This document shows, piece by piece, positions 60,162 through 64,000 of a stretch of DNA of 64,000 nucleotides. Position numbers and translations under genes: made by a program. Positions within the stretch are counted from its first letter, which is position 1. Every line of letters starts with the position of its first letter. The DNA is from Primorskyibacter sedentarius. Lineage in GTDB: Bacteria; Pseudomonadota; Alphaproteobacteria; Rhodobacterales; Rhodobacteraceae. The notes beneath the pieces were generated by a model. That model was not told the origin of the DNA, did no database searches, and saw nothing but the letters and a program-made list of their open reading frames with translations. The stretch spans positions 434,001 through 498,000 of the forward strand of contig NZ_SLZU01000001.1 of NCBI RefSeq assembly GCF_004342065.1, written 5' to 3'.

Positions 60162-61079
60162 ATGCCGCTTAATCCGACCCTCTTTGACGGAACGGACACA
60201 TCCCTGCCCCGCGCAGGCGTGTTGAAGCTTGCTGGCTTTCTGCGGATGGTGTTGGGGGGGATGGCAAAGCGCCCCGCGCCCAGCCCGGCACGCGCGCAAA
60301 CACGGCCCTCCGGCATTCGTCAGAACCGCGGCAAGGTTGCCTTTGTCGGCGCAGGCCCCGGTGACCCCGAGCTTTTGACCGTAAAGGCCCGGCGCGCGCT
60401 GGAGGAGGCAGACGTGATCATCCATGACCGCCTGATCAGCCCCGAAGTCCTGGCTCTTGCCGGTCCCCGCGCGTCTCTTGTCGATGCAGGCAAGGAGGGG
60501 TTCGGCCCCTCGATGAAGCAAGAGGACATCAATGCCCTCATCGCGGCGCATGCCCGCACGGGCGCGGCAGTTGTGCGCCTGAAAAGCGGTGACCCCACCG
60601 TTTTTGGCCGCCTTGATGAAGAGATTGACGCCTGCGACGATGCCGGTATCGCGTGGGATATCGTGCCCGGCATCACTGCAGCCTCCGCCGCTGTCGCCTC
60701 TATCGGGCAAAGCCTGACGAGGCGGGGGCGCAATTCGTCGGTCCGGTTTCTTACCGGCCATGACACGAAAGGTTTCGCCGATCACGACTGGCGCGCATTG
60801 GCAAGCCGTGGCGAGGTGGCCGCGATCTATATGGGCAAAAAATCGGCCCGGTTCATTCAGGGCCGCCTTCTCATGCATGGCGCTGACCCCGCAACGCCCG
60901 TAACCGTGATCGAGAATGCGAGCCGCGCGGACCAGAAAGTGCTGTCCTCGACGCTCGCGACACTGCCCAACGACCTTGCGGAGGCCGCGATGAACGGCCC
61001 CGCCCTCACCTTCTTTGGCCTGGCACCCCGTGCCGCGGCCGCTGTTCTGAATGACATTCCGCAACAGGAGCTTGCCTGA
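60162..61079 (+). CDS. cobA: Uroporphyrinogen-III C-methyltransferase
   Basis: A 305-residue SAM-dependent enzyme that makes precorrin-2 for sirohaem, the cofactor of the downstream sulfite reductase. The first 55 residues are a poorly conserved extension; the tetrapyrrole methyltransferase domain begins KVAFVGAGPGDPELLTVKARRAL, with HDRLISPEVL, VRLKSGDPTVFGRLDEE (substrate-binding), PGITAASAAVA and VIENASRADQKV. No dehydrogenase/ferrochelatase (CysG-A) part is fused, so those steps are elsewhere. The start at 60162 follows AAGGACCGCGCC; a longer frame overlaps the promoter. First gene of the operon; 1 base before the DUF2849 gene. Confidence 0.92.
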   Translation: MPLNPTLFDGTDTSLPRAGVLKLAGFLRMVLGGMAKRPAPSPARAQTRPSGIRQNRGKVAFVGAGPGDPELLTVKARRALEEADVIIHDRLISPEVLALAGPRASLVDAGKEGFGPSMKQEDINALIAAHARTGAAVVRLKSGDPTVFGRLDEEIDACDDAGIAWDIVPGITAASAAVASIGQSLTRRGRNSSVRFLTGHDTKGFADHDWRALASRGEVAAIYMGKKSARFIQGRLLMHGADPATPVTVIENASRADQKVLSSTLATLPNDLAEAAMNGPALTFFGLAPRAAAAVLNDIPQQELA

Positions 61080-61080
61080 C

Positions 61081-61380
61081 ATGTCCCGGATTTTCACCCC
61101 AAAGGTCATCACCGCCAACGCATTGATCGAGGGCGACGTGATCTACCTTGCCGCCGATGACAGCTGGACGCGCGAGCTGACCGAGGCCGAGGTCCTCACC
61201 GACGAAGCGCACGCGCAATTGCGGCTGCTGGAGGCAGAGAGCCGTCAGGCAGAGGTGGTCGGCGCCTATCTCGCCGATGTCAAACCCAGCGTGACCGGGC
61301 CCGAGCCCACGCATTTCCGCGAGGAATTCCGGCGCACCGGCCCATCAAACTATTTCCACGGAAAGCAGGCACAGCGCTGA
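61081..61380 (+). CDS. DUF2849 protein of the sulfur operon
   Basis: A 99-residue protein (MSRIFTPKVITANALIEGDVIYLAADDSWTREL) of the DUF2849 family, which typically lies between cobA and cysI in alphaproteobacteria. It begins one base after the cobA stop and the cysI start follows after 79 bases. Its role is not known; an accessory function for the sulfite reductase is suggested only by position. Confidence 0.87.
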   Translation: MSRIFTPKVITANALIEGDVIYLAADDSWTRELTEAEVLTDEAHAQLRLLEAESRQAEVVGAYLADVKPSVTGPEPTHFREEFRRTGPSNYFHGKQAQR

Positions 61381-61459
61381 CCTCGGAAACCGTGACGAAC
61401 GGTTTTCTGCAAATCTCTTGCAAAGAGATGTGGTCGCGCTCACCCGAAAGGACGCACTC

Positions 61460-63133
61460 ATGTATCAATATTCCGATTTCGACGCCGCCTTCGTGGCGTC
61501 CCGCAACGCCCAGTTCCGCCAGCAGGTCGAGCGCCGCATTGACGGCAGCCTGACAGAGGACGAATTCCGCCCTCTGCGCCTGATGAACGGTCTGTATCTC
61601 CAGTTGCACGCATACATGCTGCGCGTGGCGATCCCCTACGGCACGCTTTCCAGCGCCCAGATGCGCCAGCTTGCCTATATCGCAGAGCGTTTTGACAAGG
61701 GCTATGGTCACTTCACCACCCGCCAGAACATCCAGTACAACTGGCCCAGACTGTCGGACGTGCCGGATATTCTGGATGCGCTGGCAGAAGTGCAGCTGCA
61801 CGCGATCCAGACATCGGGCAACACGATCCGCAACGTGACCGCAGACCATTTCGCGGGCGCCGCAGCCGATGAGATCGCCGATCCCCGCCCCGTGGCAGAG
61901 CTGATCCGGCAGTGGTCGACCGACCACCCGGAATTCCAGTTCCTGCCCCGCAAGTTCAAGATTGCCGTCACCGGGTCCCCCAATGACCGTGCCGTGACCA
62001 AGGCGCATGACATCGGCCTGCGTATGGTCGAACAGAATGGCGAGCCGGGATTCGAGGTCATCGTGGGCGGCGGGCTTGGCCGTACGCCGATGATCGGCAA
62101 GGTCATCCGGGAGTTCCTGCCCCGCGCCGAGTTGCTGCCCTATCTTGAGGCGATCGTCAGCGTCTGGAACCTGCTGGGCCGTCGCGACAACAAGTACAAG
62201 GCGCGCATCAAGATCACCGTGCATGAACATGGCATCGACGATATCCGCGCCCGCGTGGAGGAGCGGTTCGCCCTGCTGCGCACAGCCTTCAACGGTGTCG
62301 ACCAGCAGATCCTTGCCGGGATCGAAGCGCAATTCGCGGCCCCCGACTTCCGCACAGCGCCGACAGATGCGTTTGATACCGCCTATGCCGAAGACCCGGT
62401 CTTCCGCAGCTGGGCCGACACCAACCTCGCGCCCCACCGCGCCGACGGCTATGCCATCGTTCAGGTCAGCCTCAAGGCGCAGGGCGAAACGCCCGGTGAT
62501 GCCAGCGCCGATCAGATGCGCCTTCTGGCCGATCTGGCCGCACGCTACGGCCATGACGAGCTGCGCATCAGCCACGAGCAGAACGTGATCCTGCCGCATG
62601 TCCACAAATCGGACCTGCCCGCGATCCATGCCGAGCTCGAGGCGCAACGGCTGGCCACGGCGAATATCGGGCTGATCTCTGATATCATCGCCTGCCCCGG
62701 CATGGATTACTGCGCGCTGGCCACGGCCCGCTCGATCCCGATCGCGCAAGAGATCGCGACCCGCTTTGACGAGCTGAAGCTGGAGCATGACATCGGCGCG
62801 CTCAAGATCAAGATTTCGGGCTGCATCAACGCCTGCGGGCATCACCATGTCGGTCATATCGGGATCCTTGGGCTGGACCGCGCGGGGGTGGAAAACTACC
62901 AGATCACGCTGGGCGGCGATCACACCGAAACCGCAGCCTTGGGCGCACGCACCGGGCGGGGCTTTGCCGCGGACGAAGTCATCCCGGCCATCGAACGTCT
63001 GGTCTATGCCTATCTTGACCTGCGCACGGACCGGTCCGAGACCTTCCTTGAAACGTATCGCCGCCTTGGCGCCGACCCGTTCAAGGCAGCGCTGTACCCT
63101 GAGAAACAGGAAAGCCGGGCAAATGCCGCGTGA
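61460..63133 (+). CDS. cysI: Assimilatory sulfite (nitrite/sulfite-type) reductase haemoprotein
   Basis: A 557-residue sirohaem/4Fe-4S reductase converting sulfite to sulfide. Two ferredoxin-like halves and the sirohaem-binding stretches GHFTTRQNIQYNWPRL and RISHEQNVILPHV are present. Four cluster cysteines are readable: C412 and C418 in CPGMDYC, C455 and C459 in SGCINACGHH. The family also contains ferredoxin-nitrite reductases; the cysH next to it points to sulfite. No CysJ flavoprotein is visible, so the electron donor is probably ferredoxin or another partner. The start at 61460 follows GAAAGGACGCACTC. Overlaps cysH by 11 bases. Confidence 0.93.
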   Translation: MYQYSDFDAAFVASRNAQFRQQVERRIDGSLTEDEFRPLRLMNGLYLQLHAYMLRVAIPYGTLSSAQMRQLAYIAERFDKGYGHFTTRQNIQYNWPRLSDVPDILDALAEVQLHAIQTSGNTIRNVTADHFAGAAADEIADPRPVAELIRQWSTDHPEFQFLPRKFKIAVTGSPNDRAVTKAHDIGLRMVEQNGEPGFEVIVGGGLGRTPMIGKVIREFLPRAELLPYLEAIVSVWNLLGRRDNKYKARIKITVHEHGIDDIRARVEERFALLRTAFNGVDQQILAGIEAQFAAPDFRTAPTDAFDTAYAEDPVFRSWADTNLAPHRADGYAIVQVSLKAQGETPGDASADQMRLLADLAARYGHDELRISHEQNVILPHVHKSDLPAIHAELEAQRLATANIGLISDIIACPGMDYCALATARSIPIAQEIATRFDELKLEHDIGALKIKISGCINACGHHHVGHIGILGLDRAGVENYQITLGGDHTETAALGARTGRGFAADEVIPAIERLVYAYLDLRTDRSETFLETYRRLGADPFKAALYPEKQESRANAA

Positions 63134-63902
63134 CACGCCCATAGCCACGCCTGACAGCGCGCGGCGCGAAGCGGTCACGGATCTGCACGCGCGCGTGGCA
63201 GAGCTGAACGCGCGCTACAGGCATCATGGGGCGACCTCTGTCCTGCGCGCGGCGCTGGACGATCCGCTGGCGGGCAAGCTGGCGCTTGTGTCCAGCTTCG
63301 GCGCGGAATCCGTTGTGCTTTTGCACCTGCTTGCGGTGACGGACCGGAGCACACCTGTGCTCTTTATCGACACCCAGATGCTTTTTGCGGAAACGCTGGT
63401 CTATCAGCAGGATCTGAGCGAGCGGCTGGGCCTGAGCGATGTGCGGGTGATCCGCGCATCCGACAGCGAATTGGCAGACCGTGATCCTTACGGTGCGCTG
63501 CGCTTCAGCGATACGGATGCCTGCTGCGATCTGCGCAAGACCGTGCCGCTCAACCGCGCGCTGGCGGAATTCGGCGGCTGGATCACCGGACGCAAGCGGT
63601 TCCAGTCGGGCACGCGCGCCGCGATGGAGTTCTTCGAGGCCGAAGAGAATACCGGCCGGATCAAGGTCAACCCGCTGGCCCATTGGGCGCCCGATGACGT
63701 GCGCGCCTATATGGACGAAAACCGCCTGCCCCGGCACCCGTTGGTGGCGCAGGGCTACCCCTCGATCGGTTGCGCGCCCTGCACCAGCAAGGTTGCCCCC
63801 GGCGAGGACCCGCGATCCGGGCGCTGGCGCGGACAGGACAAGACAGAATGCGGCATCCACATGGTCGATGGCCGGATGGTGCGAAAAGGAGAGACAGCAT
63901 GA
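63123..63902 (+). CDS. cysH: Adenylylsulfate/phosphoadenylylsulfate reductase
   Basis: A 259-residue thioredoxin-dependent reductase that makes sulfite from activated sulfate. The PP-loop is SSFGAES (58-63). Paired cysteines C134/C135 (DACCDLRK) and C217/C220 (GCAPCTSK) hold a 4Fe-4S cluster, and the nucleophilic cysteine is in ECGIH (242-246). The CC...CXXC pattern marks the APS-reducing (plant/bacterial APR) type rather than the cluster-free PAPS type. Start ATG 63123 lies inside the end of cysI (11-base overlap); its stop overlaps the next start by 4 bases. Confidence 0.93.
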   Translation: MPRDTPIATPDSARREAVTDLHARVAELNARYRHHGATSVLRAALDDPLAGKLALVSSFGAESVVLLHLLAVTDRSTPVLFIDTQMLFAETLVYQQDLSERLGLSDVRVIRASDSELADRDPYGALRFSDTDACCDLRKTVPLNRALAEFGGWITGRKRFQSGTRAAMEFFEAEENTGRIKVNPLAHWAPDDVRAYMDENRLPRHPLVAQGYPSIGCAPCTSKVAPGEDPRSGRWRGQDKTECGIHMVDGRMVRKGETA

Positions 63903-64000
63903 GCGTGATCGTCACCGATACGGGATTTGGCCCTGACGACTGGACCCGCGGCTATACAGAGCTTGCAGAGGCCGCAAATGACGTAACGGCGCTGGACCTG
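63899..64000 (+). CDS. DUF934 protein, 5' part (runs off the window)
   Basis: Only the first 34 residues are present: MSVIVTDTGFGPDDWTRGYTELAEAANDVTALDL. The start overlaps cysH by 4 bases (ATGA). DUF934 proteins regularly follow cysH in alphaproteobacterial sulfur operons, so this fits; the function of the family is not established (oxidoreductase-associated role suspected from context). Confidence 0.8.
   Translation, partial: MSVIVTDTGFGPDDWTRGYTELAEAANDVTALDL

Noticed and set aside
1-64000. Search for CRISPR arrays, transposases, integrases and phage genes
   Set aside because: No regularly spaced repeats and no gene with such domains was found on either strand.

Overview
The window looks like chromosomal DNA of a Rhodobacterales (roseobacter-group) alphaproteobacterium. 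Supporting signs are the high G+C content, an NDUFS4-type complex I accessory subunit, a proline dehydrogenase gene paired with an Lrp-type regulator, a fused MrpAB antiporter subunit, a cobA-DUF2849-cysI-cysH-DUF934 sulfur operon, an alphaproteobacterial SOS box (GTTC-N7-GTTC), and a tRNA-His with U72 and A73 and no encoded G-1. I see no insertion sequence, prophage, CRISPR array or replication origin; it reads as a core and accessory metabolic region. Layout, left to right: the 3' end of malic enzyme maeB; a VPLPA-CTERM exported protein; prpE behind a cluster of TTTGCAAA-type sites; a thioredoxin-like gene with gph; a very large secreted nuclease (ExeM/NucH type, RTX repeats at its N-terminus); a three-gene catabolic operon (diaminopropionate ammonia-lyase-like, M24 hydrolase, Asp/Glu-racemase-like); uvrB; the complex I subunit; tRNA-Leu; putR-putA; a rhomboid protease with a GFA protein; and a TRAP transporter operon ending in a thiamine-diphosphate enzyme. 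The middle holds an alpha-glucosidase, a P-loop kinase, and a roughly 6.6 kb cluster of two transglutaminase-like proteins flanking a circularly permuted ATP-grasp/alpha-E protein. That cluster belongs to a recurring but functionally unassigned peptide-ligase-type system and is the best candidate for unexplored biology here. It is followed by the six-gene Mrp Na+/H+ antiporter operon and a membrane hybrid histidine kinase. The right part holds an aromatic (homogentisate) catabolic cluster with a MarR regulator, an MBL-fold protein that has lost its second metal site, an FAD monooxygenase, hmgA and fahA. Next come tRNA-His, a LexA-controlled mmcB, an ArsR/SRPBCC pair with a clear operator, a probable 6S RNA, a small membrane protein, a membrane-protein/ClpP-fold protease pair, a formylglycine-generating enzyme with both catalytic cysteines, and the assimilatory sulfate-reduction operon, which runs off the end. 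Functionally the region combines propionate, proline, aromatic and amino-acid-derivative catabolism with sulfur assimilation, sodium/pH homeostasis, DNA repair and extracellular DNA scavenging, consistent with a metabolically flexible, probably marine heterotroph. All family assignments come from reading the translated sequences and motifs; no database search was run.
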